DNA from: Tetragenococcus sp041859945
GTDB lineage: Bacteria; Bacillota; Bacilli; Lactobacillales; Enterococcaceae
NCBI GenBank assembly: GCA_041859945.1
Contig: JBFLGC010000022.1
Location: 1-43,379 of the forward strand
DNA length: 43,379 nt
Direction of reading: 5' to 3'
Shown here piece by piece: positions 8,783 through 17,425 of the stretch. Position 1 is the stretch's first letter. Every line of letters starts with the position of its first letter. The translations under genes and the position numbers were made by a program. Below the pieces are notes generated by a model. The model worked only from the letters and a program-made list of their open reading frames with translations, did not search any database and was not told the origin of the DNA.

Positions 8783-9424
8783 TTAATCATCTACTTCGAC
8801 TTCCAGTACTTCGCCAGTTTGGGCATTGATTTTAATTTGTGTTTCTGTCTTGCCATCTTTTACCTTCACTTCCCAATAAGTGATCCCCATCTCTTTATCC
8901 AGTTCCCAATCAGTCGGTTCACCCGACGAAACCTCCGCCACGGCAATTTTTGTCACTTCATCAACAGATAAAATATCCGTTAGATCCAATTTGTCTTCTT
9001 TTCGTTTGACGCCGTTTTGATCTTCTTTATCTAATGTCTCTTTTTCATTCTTCTTGATTTCTTCAGTCGTCGCATCGATACGCAACTCATATTCTGTATC
9101 ATCATCAACGCCTTCTATATCGTAATAGTAATTGCCCATGCTCGAATCTAAATCGATCGAGGTGATATCTACGTCCGGAAAAGTGCCTTGATAGACTTGG
9201 ATGGCGTCAGCTACTGTTACTTTAAAGGAAGTCAATGTATCCGAACTAGTAGTACTTACCGAACTATCTGTCGTTGATTGGCTTGCTTGGACATTGCTTG
9301 TACTTGTCTCACTTTCCGTTTGAGCAACACTTGAGTTGGCAGATGAAACAGGGTTTGCGGTAGTACAACCAGTTGCTAACAAAGCAACCGTCATTAGTCC
9401 CATCGTAATCATTTTATTTTTCAA
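8783..9424 (-). CDS. Lipoprotein with two PepSY domains
   Basis: This 213-aa protein starts at TTG 9424 (AAGGAGG upstream). It has a lipoprotein signal MTVALLATGC with the lipidated Cys near residue 20, then a Ser/Thr-rich linker (about residues 22-65) and two PepSY-type repeats. Each repeat has the pattern tryptophan/tyrosine strand, then IDATTEEI or INAQTGEV. PepSY lipoproteins sit on the outer face of the membrane; some modulate proteases or sensor kinases. It lies 32 bp after the histidine kinase gene in the same operon, so it may tune that sensor. That role is inference. Confidence 0.85.
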   Translation of the reverse strand: MKNKMITMGLMTVALLATGCTTANPVSSANSSVAQTESETSTSNVQASQSTTDSSVSTTSSDTLTSFKVTVADAIQVYQGTFPDVDITSIDLDSSMGNYYYDIEGVDDDTEYELRIDATTEEIKKNEKETLDKEDQNGVKRKEDKLDLTDILSVDEVTKIAVAEVSSGEPTDWELDKEMGITYWEVKVKDGKTETQIKINAQTGEVLEVEVDD

Positions 9425-9456
9425 TGGATCGTCCTCCTTCTTTTTATAATTATAGA

Positions 9457-10863
9457 TTAGCGCTTTTCCTTGTCTACTGAACCAAAGTCAGCTGAATTTT
9501 CCATGAAGTTTTTTTCATCTTGAGCAAATTCGACGATAAAAATACTACCAGTGGGACGATTATCTTTCACATAAACCTTACCTTGATGTTTTTCTACGAT
9601 CGAAGCCACGATCGCAAGTCCAATGCCTGATCCTTTTACGTCACTTGAACGCGAATCATCGCCCCGAAAGAAGCGTTCAAAGATCCGCTCTTTCAATTCA
9701 GCAGGAATGCCCGGTCCTGTATCTGTAACTTTGAAAATGACTTTCCCATTTTCACTGTGCAAGACCACATCGATTCTTGCCTCATCCGGAGAGTATTTCT
9801 GCGCATTCTCCAAAAGATTTTGACAGACTTGTTGTAATTCGATTTTATTTGCCCAAAGGAATACTTTTTCAGCCACTGAGCTAGTCACCTTTTGTGAGCA
9901 TTTTATTTGCAACTTTTCTACTTCTAACCGAACGATTTCAGAAAAATCGACTTTAGCTAGAGCCTTTTCATTAGCAGTTCTATTTAAATGCAGTAATTGA
10001 TCGGTCATTTTTTCCAATCGTTCTGATTCTTTATCGATGAATTTAATTGAAGATAGAATCACTTCAGGATGATCTTGCCCCCGCCGTTTGATCAATTGAA
10101 CATGACCACGGATCGCAGACAATGGTGTCCTAAGTTCATGAGAAGCGTCGGCGATGAAACGTTTTTCCCGCTTGATCGTCTCCCGCTCTTGGGCCAACAA
10201 ATGATTGAAAGAAGTGGCTACCTGATACATTTCGATCGGACTTTTAGGAACGCTCAATAATTTATCCTCGCTATGTTCGATTTGTACCATTTCGGCACTC
10301 ATTTGTTGCAAGGTCTTGCTCCATTTTCCAACAAAAAAATAAATGAAGGTACTGCCAATAAGAATAGCCAGAAGATTTAAGCAAAAACCGGTCCATAAAA
10401 GATTTCCGACGATTGCAATGACGGTATCGCCTTTGATGGCAAGTTCGATCCGCCGATCATTTTGGCTTTCTTGATGGAAGTAATAAATATCGTCTCCGGC
10501 TAAAATGATCCCTTTAAAAAATGCCAAAGCCGTTCCTGATGCTAACTCATTGAAGACAGCTTTACCGCCGGCTGAATAATAAGTAGGACCATCTGCTAAG
10601 AAAATTCGTACCGCATCCTCTTCATTTTTAGCAACCATCGCATCGGTCAGGATTTCCCAGTCGCTACTTTCAGCGGGCATTGCCTCTAAAGTAGTGACCA
10701 CTTCTTCTGCCTGATCGACTAAATAATCATAGGTTTCGTATAAAGAAAAACCAATGAAGATCAAATTGACAATGATCAACACTCCTGTCAAAATCGCCAT
10801 AAAACGACTCGTCAATTGAAATTGTGCGCCTTGTTTGATCTTTTTCCATGATTTAGCTTTCAT
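9457..10863 (-). CDS. Sensor histidine kinase (OmpR-type partner)
   Basis: This 468-aa kinase has membrane helices at about residues 21-42 and 151-178 flanking a 105-residue outer domain, then a HAMP-like linker. The phospho-acceptor H-box ASHELRTPLS has His at residue 242; the N-box is LLENAQKYSP, the G1 box DTGPGIP and the G2 box GSGIGLAI. It overlaps the end of the response regulator gene by 11 bp, and the ATG at 10863 has GAGGG six bases upstream. It resembles ArlS/CsrS-type kinases by layout, but the signal is unknown. Its partner regulator is frameshifted, so the pathway may be inactive here. Confidence 0.92.
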   Translation of the reverse strand: MKAKSWKKIKQGAQFQLTSRFMAILTGVLIIVNLIFIGFSLYETYDYLVDQAEEVVTTLEAMPAESSDWEILTDAMVAKNEEDAVRIFLADGPTYYSAGGKAVFNELASGTALAFFKGIILAGDDIYYFHQESQNDRRIELAIKGDTVIAIVGNLLWTGFCLNLLAILIGSTFIYFFVGKWSKTLQQMSAEMVQIEHSEDKLLSVPKSPIEMYQVATSFNHLLAQERETIKREKRFIADASHELRTPLSAIRGHVQLIKRRGQDHPEVILSSIKFIDKESERLEKMTDQLLHLNRTANEKALAKVDFSEIVRLEVEKLQIKCSQKVTSSVAEKVFLWANKIELQQVCQNLLENAQKYSPDEARIDVVLHSENGKVIFKVTDTGPGIPAELKERIFERFFRGDDSRSSDVKGSGIGLAIVASIVEKHQGKVYVKDNRPTGSIFIVEFAQDEKNFMENSADFGSVDKEKR

Positions 10864-11531
10864 CGACTGCCCTCAATACATAACCCACACCACGTACTGT
10901 CTGGATCAAGTCGCCCGCTTCTTTTAACTTATTGCGTAAATTGCGCATATAAACATCGACCACATTGGTTTGTCCAAAATAGTCATATCCCCAAACATGA
11001 TCTAATAATTCATCACGTGTTTTCACTTCTTCAGGGGTTTTCATTAACTCATAAAAGACGCCAAACTCCTTGGGCGTGAGCTGAATTTCTTCGCCGTCCA
11101 CTTTGACTTGATGTTTGGCAATTTCTAGTGTTATGCCTTGATAAGAGGACCTCGTCGCCTTGATCGGCCAAGCGCCGTTCGATCACCCGGATCCTTGCAA
11201 ATAATTCTTCGATCGCAAAGGGTTTGGTGATATAGTCATCCAGCCCCGTATCTAAGCCTTGGACGATGTCACTTGTTTGCGTGCGTGCCGTCATCATAAT
11301 GATCGGTACAACACTTTCTTTACGGATCCTTCTGGCAACCGTGATGCCATCATATTTAGGCAACATCCAGTCCAATAAAATCAAATCGATTGGTTTCTCA
11401 GCAAAAACATCTAACGCTTTTTGTCCGTCTGGTGCCCAAATCACTTGATAACCTTCAAAAGTTAATTCAGTTTGAATAAAGCTGGCTAAACTCTCCTCAT
11501 CTTCAACTAAAAGAATCGTTAGTGTTTTCAT
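10853..11531 (-). pseudogene. OmpR-family response regulator, single-base frameshift
   Basis: The 5' part (from ATG 11531, GGGGGAG upstream) encodes a receiver domain: LLVEDEE acidic pocket, phospho-acceptor Asp in LILLDWMLPKYDG, Thr in MMTART and Lys in YITKPF. The frame is lost at about 11143-11150: one extra base in the CTCTTATC context shifts reading into a stop-bound frame. After a one-base correction the protein continues YQGITLEIAKHQVKVDGEEI, then a full winged-helix domain ending near VRGVGYVLRAV. The corrected product is 225 aa, the normal length for this family. The site is not a homopolymer, so a true indel is as likely as a sequencing error. All key residues are otherwise intact, so the mutation looks recent. 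Confidence 0.85.
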
Positions 11532-11620
11532 GAAACTCCCCCTTTTTCTTTATTATAAAGAAAAAAGTCTGGATAAGATACTGATAACTATGAACCTTTC
11601 ATGAAGAAAACTTCATAAAT
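11532..11620 (-). promoter_or_regulatory. Upstream region of the two-component operon
   Basis: A TATAAT box lies about 25 bases before the ATG but has no good -35 partner. Upstream are three ATGAA/TTCAT-type half-sites within 35 bp (11590-11620), about 11 bp apart. Missing -35 plus helical-phase repeats is what an activator-dependent, self-activated promoter would look like. This is inference. Confidence 0.35.
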
Positions 11621-11724
11621 GAGAAAAAGTTTCTTTCAAATAGCAATCAGCTGTTCACTACATTTTTATCCTGAATTAGCAGAAATCATTACGGGAGTTC
11701 TCCTTCACCTCTCAACATCTATCA

Positions 11725-11762
11725 TTTGTGGAGCATGGATTGCGTTTCTTCCGCCACATCTG
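11725..11762 (+). repeat. Dispersed hairpin repeat, copy 2
   Basis: TTTGTGGAGCATGGATTGC, then a pyrimidine-rich stretch, then CCACATCTG. Arms TGTGG (11727-11731) and CCACA (11754-11758) can pair around a 22-base loop. It closely matches the copies near 43184 and 43225. Confidence 0.7.
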
Positions 11763-11802
11763 TCATCTGAAAAAAGTCAAAATATATTTTTCTTAACACC
11801 AC

Positions 11803-11831
11803 AAAAAAAGGGCCCTCTTTTATAAGGGTCC
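11803..11831 (-). terminator. Terminator belonging to the displaced DUF1292 3' end
   Basis: Arms GG.CCCT and AGGG.CC (11810-11831) are followed on the minus strand by a seven-T run. It lies 17 bases past the stop codon of the DUF1292 fragment, the same arrangement as at the intact gene near 23131. Confidence 0.7.
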
Positions 11832-11848
11832 ACTCATTAAATCAGCTT

Positions 11849-11899
11849 TTATTCTTCTTCGGCTTCAGATTCGGCCATGAATATGCTCTCGAATGCATT
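11849..11899 (-). pseudogene. Displaced 3' end of the DUF1292 gene (left boundary of element 1)
   Basis: On the minus strand the frame ends FMAESEAEEE-stop, followed by CATTAAAT context and a terminator. The intact DUF1292 gene at 23172 ends FMSEEEE-stop, with the same order of stop, CATTAAAT-like context and terminator. I read this as the original chromosomal 3' end, pushed aside when element 1 integrated and supplied a new one. The homologous part is only about 10 codons, so the crossover can be placed only roughly, near 11877-11882. Confidence 0.6.
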
Positions 11900-11985
11900 A
11901 GCTGTCAATCAGTATTATGTCAAGTAATTCATTGAACATGCAAATCATGAAATATTGTCGAATCAAGCGCAGTAGCAAAGTAATT

Positions 11986-12008
11986 GCATTCAATTTGGCA
12001 TTCAAAAA
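11986..12008 (+). repeat. 23-bp direct repeat, left copy (arm or attachment site)
   Basis: Identical to 23096-23118. It contains two copies of GCATTCAA twelve bases apart (GCATTCAA TTTG GCATTCAA). Paired short repeats inside both ends of an element are typical of integrase arm-type binding sites; it could alternatively be the attachment repeat itself. Confidence 0.75.
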
Positions 12009-12009
12009 T

Positions 12010-12027
12010 TGGGGCACATAGGAAAGA
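12010..12027 (-). repeat. TCTTTCCTATGTGCCCCA repeat, left-end copy
   Basis: An 18-bp match, in inverse orientation, to 21889-21906 just before the integrase gene. A 15-bp version also lies at 20821-20835, directly after the Xis-like gene. Its placement at the left end, next to xis and next to int suggests a binding site for the recombination machinery. The rest of 12028-12187 shows nothing I recognise. Confidence 0.65.
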
Positions 12028-12187
12028 AAATTAGCAATAGGATGGAAAATAACAAATAATTTTGTACACAACTTAGTATCAAAACTCATTGTTTGCACTA
12101 AAATCCTGGTTCAAAATGACGAGATCATTACTATTTAAGACAGAAACTCACTATTTGTCGCTGTTCTTTGTTTTCGCTTGTATTTGT

Positions 12188-12685
12188 TTACTCACGAGTC
12201 ACTAAAACATCTTCATGAACAAGACAATCTAGCAATTGTGGTTCAGTAATCCTACCGATCCGGGTATAACTATAGCTAGTATTGAAATCTTCGTAAAAGA
12301 TAACCAAAGTCCTTGTACCATAAAGAAAAACATCACCTTTAAAAACACGCCTAACCGTCGTCGGCTCCACTGATAAACTCTCAAATAAATCATAATACTT
12401 CTCATTTCCATGAAGCTCCTTCATGGTGAACTGTTCAGGTAATACCTTAATTAATTCAGTAACTGTTGGATTATTAACTAATTCGATTTGAAAAAGGCGA
12501 CCATCGATGACCAAACTCAAAGTGTTCTCTTCTCCTTTTTCATTTTCCTGACTATCGATAGATGGAAGATAGCTTTCGTGTGTACTACTAGAAAAATTTA
12601 AAACCTGACTTTTGGGTGAACATCCAGCAAGTAAAAAGAGGAAAATAAACACCAATCCGATTTGCGATACTAGGCTTACCCACAT
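12188..12685 (-). CDS. Lipoprotein with cyclophilin-like fold domain
   Basis: This 165-aa protein has a lipoprotein signal (FIFLFLLAGC, lipidated Cys near residue 22), a short Ser-rich linker and a C-terminal domain of about 110 residues. That domain carries the pattern LVIDGRLFQIELVNNPTV, then GDVFLYGTRTLVIFY, then YTRIGRI and a final VLVTRE strand. This is the cyclophilin-like family often found beside flavodoxin, aldo-keto reductase and SDR genes. It has no demonstrated enzyme activity that I know of. It is the last gene of the operon acetyltransferase-SDR-this gene, 12 bp after the SDR. The ATG at 12685 has AGGGGGG upstream. Confidence 0.75.
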   Translation of the reverse strand: MWVSLVSQIGLVFIFLFLLAGCSPKSQVLNFSSSTHESYLPSIDSQENEKGEENTLSLVIDGRLFQIELVNNPTVTELIKVLPEQFTMKELHGNEKYYDLFESLSVEPTTVRRVFKGDVFLYGTRTLVIFYEDFNTSYSYTRIGRITEPQLLDCLVHEDVLVTRE

Positions 12686-12697
12686 TTTTAAGCCCCC

Positions 12698-13438
12698 CTA
12701 AATACGTTGTTTAGCCGGTCGTAATAGCACTTCACTGATTGTGACGTTCTTTGGTTGTTGAATTGCATACAGCACTGCCTCAGCAACATTCTCAGGCGTT
12801 AAGCTTTTTCCCTGTTCGGAGGCAGTAGCTTGCAGAGAGGCCTCTAACTCTGAGTCACCCACTGTTTTAAATAATTCTGTCGCGACCATCCCCGGCGAGA
12901 TGATTGTCGAGTGAATACCATTCTCTAATTCTTCTTGTCGCAGCCCCTCCATAATCGCCCGGACCGCATACTTTGTCCCATTATAGACAGCAGAGCCGGG
13001 GTAAACCACGTGACCGGCAACCGAGTCCGTGGTGATGATCAGTCCATCTTGTTGCTTTTGCATGACTGGTAAAACAGCGCCAATTCCATTCAAGACACCC
13101 ATGATGTTAATTTCCAACATTTTTTGCCATTGATCATATTGCAATTTACTCAAATTCCCTTGAGGCATGATGCCAGCATTATTAAACATCACGTCTATTT
13201 TTCCAAACTTTTCAATCGCTAAACCGACTACTGCTTGAACTTGTTGCCGATTCGTAACATCGGCTTTTAGAGGATAAACTTCTCCTTCCACCTCTTTTGC
13301 TAACTCTTCAATCTTATCTGCTCTTCGAGCGGCAATCACTAACCTCGCGCCGTTTTTTGCCAATAAACGGGTTGTAGCTGCACCAATTCCCGATGATGCC
13401 CCCATAATGATGATTACCTTATTTTTAATTTCGTTCAT
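12698..13438 (-). CDS. Short-chain dehydrogenase/reductase (SDR)
   Basis: A 246-aa classical SDR with cofactor motif GASSGIG (13-19), NNAG, active-site Ser in TTDSVAGH and YNGTK as the YxxxK pair. The AARR following the second strand suggests NADP(H) preference. The ATG at 13438 has AAGGGTG upstream and overlaps the acetyltransferase gene by 14 bp; the open frame reaches 13498 but has no ribosome site there. It is paralogous to the SDR at 16651, with similar length and motifs. The substrate is unknown; the context suggests reduction of reactive carbonyls. Confidence 0.88.
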   Translation of the reverse strand: MNEIKNKVIIIMGASSGIGAATTRLLAKNGARLVIAARRADKIEELAKEVEGEVYPLKADVTNRQQVQAVVGLAIEKFGKIDVMFNNAGIMPQGNLSKLQYDQWQKMLEINIMGVLNGIGAVLPVMQKQQDGLIITTDSVAGHVVYPGSAVYNGTKYAVRAIMEGLRQEELENGIHSTIISPGMVATELFKTVGDSELEASLQATASEQGKSLTPENVAEAVLYAIQQPKNVTISEVLLRPAKQRI

Positions 13439-14018
13439 TGAAATAACACCCTTTCGATTTGATTGACTTAATAATCTTTGCAGGGGAACCCGCGACAATC
13501 ACATTCGCCGGTACGTCCTTGGTTACTGTGCTGTCAGCAGCAATTATCGCATTTTCTCCCACTGTCACTCCGGGCAAAATCGTCACGTTGGCACCCAACC
13601 AGGCATTCTTTTTGATATGAATTGGACTTAAAAAAAGCCCCCGCCGTGTTACCGGATCCGCCAGATGATTCACTGTAATCAAACGGCTCATAGGTCCAAT
13701 TAGGACATTATCTTCGATGACGATGCCACCCAAATCTACAAACGTCACATTTTGATTGATAAAAATCTCTTTACCAAAACGGATATGCTTCCCAAAGTCT
13801 GTATAAAATGGCAGAGAAATCGTGACAGAAGGATCGATCGTTGCGCCACTAATTTCTGATAAATAGTCCAAAACCTTTTGATTTGAGTGATAGGAACTGT
13901 TCATCTCCATAACTAATTGTTCATTTCCAGCCTTTAACTGGTGAATCTCCCTAAAATAAGCTGAATCAGGTAGAATTTCCTTGTTTTGGATTTCCTTGAG
14001 AAATGCTGATTGGTCCAT
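13425..14018 (-). CDS. Hexapeptide-repeat O-acetyltransferase (maltose/galactoside acetyltransferase type)
   Basis: This 197-aa protein carries left-handed beta-helix hexapeptide repeats (IVIEDNVLIGPMSRLIT, WLGANVTILPGVTVGENAIIAADSTVTKDV) and the catalytic-loop His in TVNHLADP. It is related to Maa/LacA/NodL acetyltransferases, which move acetyl from acetyl-CoA to sugars or other hydroxyl groups; the acceptor is not readable. It is the first gene of a three-gene operon, divergent from the LysR gene 107 bp away. The ATG at 14018 has GAGGAGGG upstream. Confidence 0.88.
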   Translation of the reverse strand: MDQSAFLKEIQNKEILPDSAYFREIHQLKAGNEQLVMEMNSSYHSNQKVLDYLSEISGATIDPSVTISLPFYTDFGKHIRFGKEIFINQNVTFVDLGGIVIEDNVLIGPMSRLITVNHLADPVTRRGLFLSPIHIKKNAWLGANVTILPGVTVGENAIIAADSTVTKDVPANVIVAGSPAKIIKSIKSKGCYFNERN

Positions 14019-14095
14019 TCAGTTCCCTCCTCTGTTGTTAGTTTTAGTATAAAGCACCAAAGAAAGAATAAAAAATACTTATAAAGCATGTTAAA

Positions 14096-14114
14096 CTATA
14101 GAAAATGTCTATAG
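14096..14114. promoter_or_regulatory. Probable LysR-type operator
   Basis: A perfect dyad CTATAGA-AAATG-TCTATAG lies between the divergent LysR and acetyltransferase genes, 11 bp before the LysR ATG and touching its ribosome site. It fits the T-N11-A pattern of LysR-type boxes and autoregulation. Assignment to this LysR protein is inference. Confidence 0.6.
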
Positions 14115-14124
14115 GAGAGAAAAG

Positions 14125-15009
14125 ATGGAATTACGTGTATTGAAATACTTTCTAACAGTTGCAGAAGAAAAAACAATCAGTAAAGCTGCGGAAACCCTGC
14201 ACTTAACCCAACCAACCTTATCAAAACAGCTTAAAGAACTTGAGGAAGAACTGCAGGTCAAACTATTTCATCTCGGAAGTCGTGAAATTACTTTGACGGA
14301 AGAAGGTATCTATCTTCGTAATCGTGCTAAAGAAATTCTGAGTTTAGTGAACGCTACCACAATTAATCTAAAAAAAGATGAGTTGATTGCGGGTGAAATC
14401 AACATTGGTAGTGGTGAGACCAAAGGGTTTCAACTGATTGCGGACAATTTGAATACCATGATGGCTGATCATCATGAAGTTAAGGTGAATTTGTTCAGCG
14501 GAAATGCCGATGATATTAAAGATAAAATTGACAAAGGCTTGCTAGACTTTGGGTTAGTTATCGATCCAGTCGATAAGCAAAAATACGAATATCTTCCCCT
14601 TCCAAATCCTGATATCTGGGGAATCCTCGTTGCTGACAGCCATCCTTTGGCTCAAAAAAATACTATCTCACCTGATGACCTATTTGCGGAGAAACTATTG
14701 ATCTCTAAACAATCGCAAGTCTCAAATCAGTTGGCAGATTGGTTCGGACAAAATATCGAACATTTAGAAATTGTTGGAACTTACAATCTTTTGTATAACG
14801 CCTCGTTGCTTGTAAAAAACAGCGCCTTGGTCGTCTTATGTATCGAAGGAATCATCAATACACAACGGACTGGATTAACTTTTATTCCGTTATCGCCACC
14901 ACTGACTGCAAACATCAACCTTATTTGGAAGAAGCGTTCTGTTTTTTCTAGTGCTGCCAATCATTTCATTACGAATTTGATGGTGAAAAAAAATACTAAA
15001 CTCAACTAG
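14125..15009 (+). CDS. LysR family transcriptional regulator
   Basis: This 294-aa protein has an N-terminal winged helix (MELRVLKYFLTVAEEKTISKAAETLHLTQPTLSKQL in type) and a C-terminal periplasmic-binding-like ligand domain (about residues 90-290). It is divergent from the acetyltransferase-SDR-cyclophilin operon, the usual arrangement for a LysR regulator with its target. The ATG at 14125 has AGGAGAG six bases upstream. The inducer is unknown. Confidence 0.93.
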   Translation: MELRVLKYFLTVAEEKTISKAAETLHLTQPTLSKQLKELEEELQVKLFHLGSREITLTEEGIYLRNRAKEILSLVNATTINLKKDELIAGEINIGSGETKGFQLIADNLNTMMADHHEVKVNLFSGNADDIKDKIDKGLLDFGLVIDPVDKQKYEYLPLPNPDIWGILVADSHPLAQKNTISPDDLFAEKLLISKQSQVSNQLADWFGQNIEHLEIVGTYNLLYNASLLVKNSALVVLCIEGIINTQRTGLTFIPLSPPLTANINLIWKKRSVFSSAANHFITNLMVKKNTKLN

Positions 15010-15082
15010 ACTATGTACCGTGCTAAAGCTCTCCTCAATTTTGGAAATCTATGTTTTCCCATCGGTATTTTAAGCAATGAAA

Positions 15083-15124
15083 AAGCAGGTCATCAGATAT
15101 TTTCACATAGCTGATGGCCTGCTT
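15083..15124 (+). terminator. lysR terminator
   Basis: A 14-bp stem, AAGCAGGTCATCAG (15083-15096) and CTGATGGCCTGCTT (15111-15124), has one mismatch; a weak T-rich tail follows. The remaining gap to 15338 contains only a short GAATCC/GGATTC hairpin (about 15304-15328) that may end the MerR transcript. Confidence 0.7.
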
Positions 15125-15338
15125 GGTTGTTTTCTAAATGATACTTGGCTCCTCAAGGCATATTGCATTAATCGAAATTGATTATTTCTAAATCTTTATT
15201 AACACTTTGTTGACTGCACTACTTAGATGAAACACAAAATAGTTAAAAACACAGGTAAGAAATACTTAGCTTTAATCATTAAGTTTACGCTATACAGCTC
15301 ACTGAATCCGACCGAATATAAAGGATTCACTTTCTTAA

Positions 15339-15731
15339 CTATTTCGAATTATCAATATCTAACTTCTCTTTTTCATATTCCGCAATATGTGTATAGAAAC
15401 TATCAACTTTGTATTTCAAATAATCTCTGGCTTCCGACAGTTCTGTAATTTGTTTTTCGATTCTCTCAAGATGTTCGGTTAACACATCTCGTCTCGCCTC
15501 TAAAGTCTCTCCACCTTTTTCTGACAGCTTCACATAGTCCGCCAGACCTTCCACAGAAACACCCGCTTGACGTAACACTTTAACGAAATACACCCAATTG
15601 AGATCCTTCTCAGAAAAATCCCGGTAGCCCTTTTCATCCCTTGTCACAGCTGGAATGACACCCATGCGCTCATAATAACGAATGGTGTCTGCGGTCAGGT
15701 CGTATTTCTCGGCCACTTCTTTGATATTCAT
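15339..15731 (-). CDS. MerR family regulator (AdhR/YraB-like)
   Basis: This 130-aa protein has an N-terminal MerR winged helix (MNIKEVAEKYDLTADTIRYYERMGVIP), then a coiled-coil dimer helix (residues 75-115). There are no cysteines, so it is not a metal-thiolate sensor of the MerR/ZntR type. The family members most like it in length control aldehyde or electrophile responses. It ends an operon with the SDR at 16651 and the aldo-keto reductase, 12 bp downstream of the latter. The ATG at 15731 is chosen because GAGGTG lies six bases upstream; a GTG three codons earlier is possible. Two 19-bp-spacer promoters at 17426 and 18935 are its likely targets. Confidence 0.88.
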   Translation of the reverse strand: MNIKEVAEKYDLTADTIRYYERMGVIPAVTRDEKGYRDFSEKDLNWVYFVKVLRQAGVSVEGLADYVKLSEKGGETLEARRDVLTEHLERIEKQITELSEARDYLKYKVDSFYTHIAEYEKEKLDIDNSK

Positions 15732-15743
15732 CTCGTTCACCTC

Positions 15744-16595
15744 TTAAGTGTTTCGTACCATGCCAATCAACCGTTCCACCGCTGCTGGATCACGATGGTC
15801 AAAGAAACTGGACGTGTTTTCATCCATTGTCGCAATTTGCGCCATATCTTCATCAGAAAGTTCAAAATCAAACACATCAAAATTTTGCTGCATCCGGTCT
15901 ACGTTAGCAGATTTGGGAATGGCGACAATCCCTCGTTGCACATGCCAACGGATAATGACTTGGGCAATGGACTTACCATATTTATCACCGATTGCTTGCA
16001 GCAGCTCATTTTTAAAGAGACCATTCTTGCCTTCTGCAAAAGGTGCCCAACCTTCCATTTGTACTCCTTTTTCCACCATGACCAGACGATCAGCTTCTCT
16101 TTGGAAAAAGGGATTGGTTTCGATTTGATTGACCGCCGGAGTAACTTCGTTAAATGATAATAAGTCGATCAAGCGGTCTGGATAGAAGTTTGCCAAACCG
16201 ATTGCTTTGATTTTACCTTCTTTATAAAGCTCCTCCATTGCCCGCCAAGATCCATAGACATCATTTAATGGTTGATGGATCAAGTATAAGTCCAAATAAT
16301 CCAGACCCAGCTTATCCAACGAGCGTTGAAAAGCAGCTTTGGTTCCTTCATAAGTCGCATCTGAAATCCACAATTTTGTCGTAATAAATAGCTCTTCCCG
16401 AGGCACGCCACTCCGTTTAATAGCTTTACCTACCGCTTCCTCGTTGCCATAGGAAGCAGCCGTATCAATCAATCGGTACCCGTGAGTGATAGCCTGATAG
16501 ACGATTTCTTCGCACTCTTTTGGATCAGGAATTTGAAACACGCCAAAGCCTACCTGTGGCATTTTCACGCCATTATTTAATGTTGTAAAGTTCAT
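15744..16595 (-). CDS. Aldo-keto reductase
   Basis: A 283-aa NADPH-dependent carbonyl reductase of the AKR5-like (2,5-diketo-gluconate/methylglyoxal reductase) group. All four catalytic residues are visible: Asp44 and Tyr49 in LIDTAASYGNE, Lys74 in TTKLWIS and His107 in YLIHQP. The C-terminal IPKSANVDRMQQN segment binds the cofactor phosphate. It probably reduces aldehydes such as methylglyoxal. The ATG at 16595 has AAAGGA eight bases upstream; in-frame ATGs three and eleven codons earlier are possible. It lies 55 bp after the SDR in the same operon. Confidence 0.92.
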   Translation of the reverse strand: MNFTTLNNGVKMPQVGFGVFQIPDPKECEEIVYQAITHGYRLIDTAASYGNEEAVGKAIKRSGVPREELFITTKLWISDATYEGTKAAFQRSLDKLGLDYLDLYLIHQPLNDVYGSWRAMEELYKEGKIKAIGLANFYPDRLIDLLSFNEVTPAVNQIETNPFFQREADRLVMVEKGVQMEGWAPFAEGKNGLFKNELLQAIGDKYGKSIAQVIIRWHVQRGIVAIPKSANVDRMQQNFDVFDFELSDEDMAQIATMDENTSSFFDHRDPAAVERLIGMVRNT

Positions 16596-16650
16596 TTTTG
16601 TCATCCTTTCACTTTTCCTTCTGATCATCTCATTAAATCAATCATATCAT

Positions 16651-17394
16651 CTATTGGATTTGTTTGGTTGGACGAATGATCACTTCGTTCCAAGCAGCAT
16701 CTTCTGGCAAATCGATCGCCTGTAAAATCGTCTTTGCCACCCGATCAACTGAAATACCAAACTTCGCATAGAAATCTTCGTAGCTACTTTTCAACGCCGG
16801 GTCAGTGACCGATGATAATAGTTCAGTCTCGATTGCTCCTGGAGAAATAATCGTCACACGGATATTGCTTTCGTCTTTCGCCACTTCTTCTCGCAAAGAT
16901 TCACTGATGGCCCGAACCGCCCATTTCGTTGCTGAATAAACGGCACCACCGGCATGAGCATAATGACCAGCAACCGATGAAATATTGATGATCTGTCCTA
17001 ACTGTTGCTTATCCATAATCGGTAACACCGCGCCGATCCCATAGAGGGTTCCCTTGATATTAATGTCGATCATGTTGTCCCAGTCCTTGATACGTTTGTC
17101 TTTTAAAGGAGAATGGGGCATAATGCCGGCACTATTGATCAAGACATCTACTTTCCCGAAATGTTCAACAGCTAGTTGCACTAATTTTTCCACTTGATCC
17201 ACTTGAGTGACATCCGTTTGTTGATAAATCGCATCGCCACCTTCAGCGTTAATCTCATTGGCTATTTCAGCCAGTTTTGTTTCTCGTCTGGCACCAAGGA
17301 CGACTTTCGCCCCGGCTTCTGCCAACAATTTTGCAGTCGCTGCCCCAATCCCACTTGAAGCACCGGAAATGACGACTACTTTGTCTTTAATCAT
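16651..17394 (-). CDS. Short-chain dehydrogenase/reductase (SDR)
   Basis: A 247-aa classical SDR with SGASSGIGAAT, NSAG, catalytic Ser in NISSVAGH and YSATK. The GARRET sequence after the second strand suggests NADP(H). The ATG at 17394 has AGGAGG nine bases upstream; the open frame starts seven codons earlier but overlaps the ribosome site. It is the first gene of the SDR-AKR-MerR operon and has its own MerR-type promoter at 17426-17456. It is paralogous to the SDR at 12698 in the same element. Confidence 0.9.
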   Translation of the reverse strand: MIKDKVVVISGASSGIGAATAKLLAEAGAKVVLGARRETKLAEIANEINAEGGDAIYQQTDVTQVDQVEKLVQLAVEHFGKVDVLINSAGIMPHSPLKDKRIKDWDNMIDINIKGTLYGIGAVLPIMDKQQLGQIINISSVAGHYAHAGGAVYSATKWAVRAISESLREEVAKDESNIRVTIISPGAIETELLSSVTDPALKSSYEDFYAKFGISVDRVAKTILQAIDLPEDAAWNEVIIRPTKQIQ

Positions 17395-17425
17395 GAAACT
17401 CATCCTCCTCTTCACTTACAAAATC

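Noticed and set aside
11619..12098. Two small open frames (11619-11825 plus, 11898-12098 minus)
   Set aside because: They have no ribosome sites, low-complexity or hydrophobic composition, and overlap a repeat and the element end.
15227..15448. 73-codon open frame on plus
   Set aside because: It runs antisense into the MerR gene, has no ribosome site and no recognisable protein pattern.
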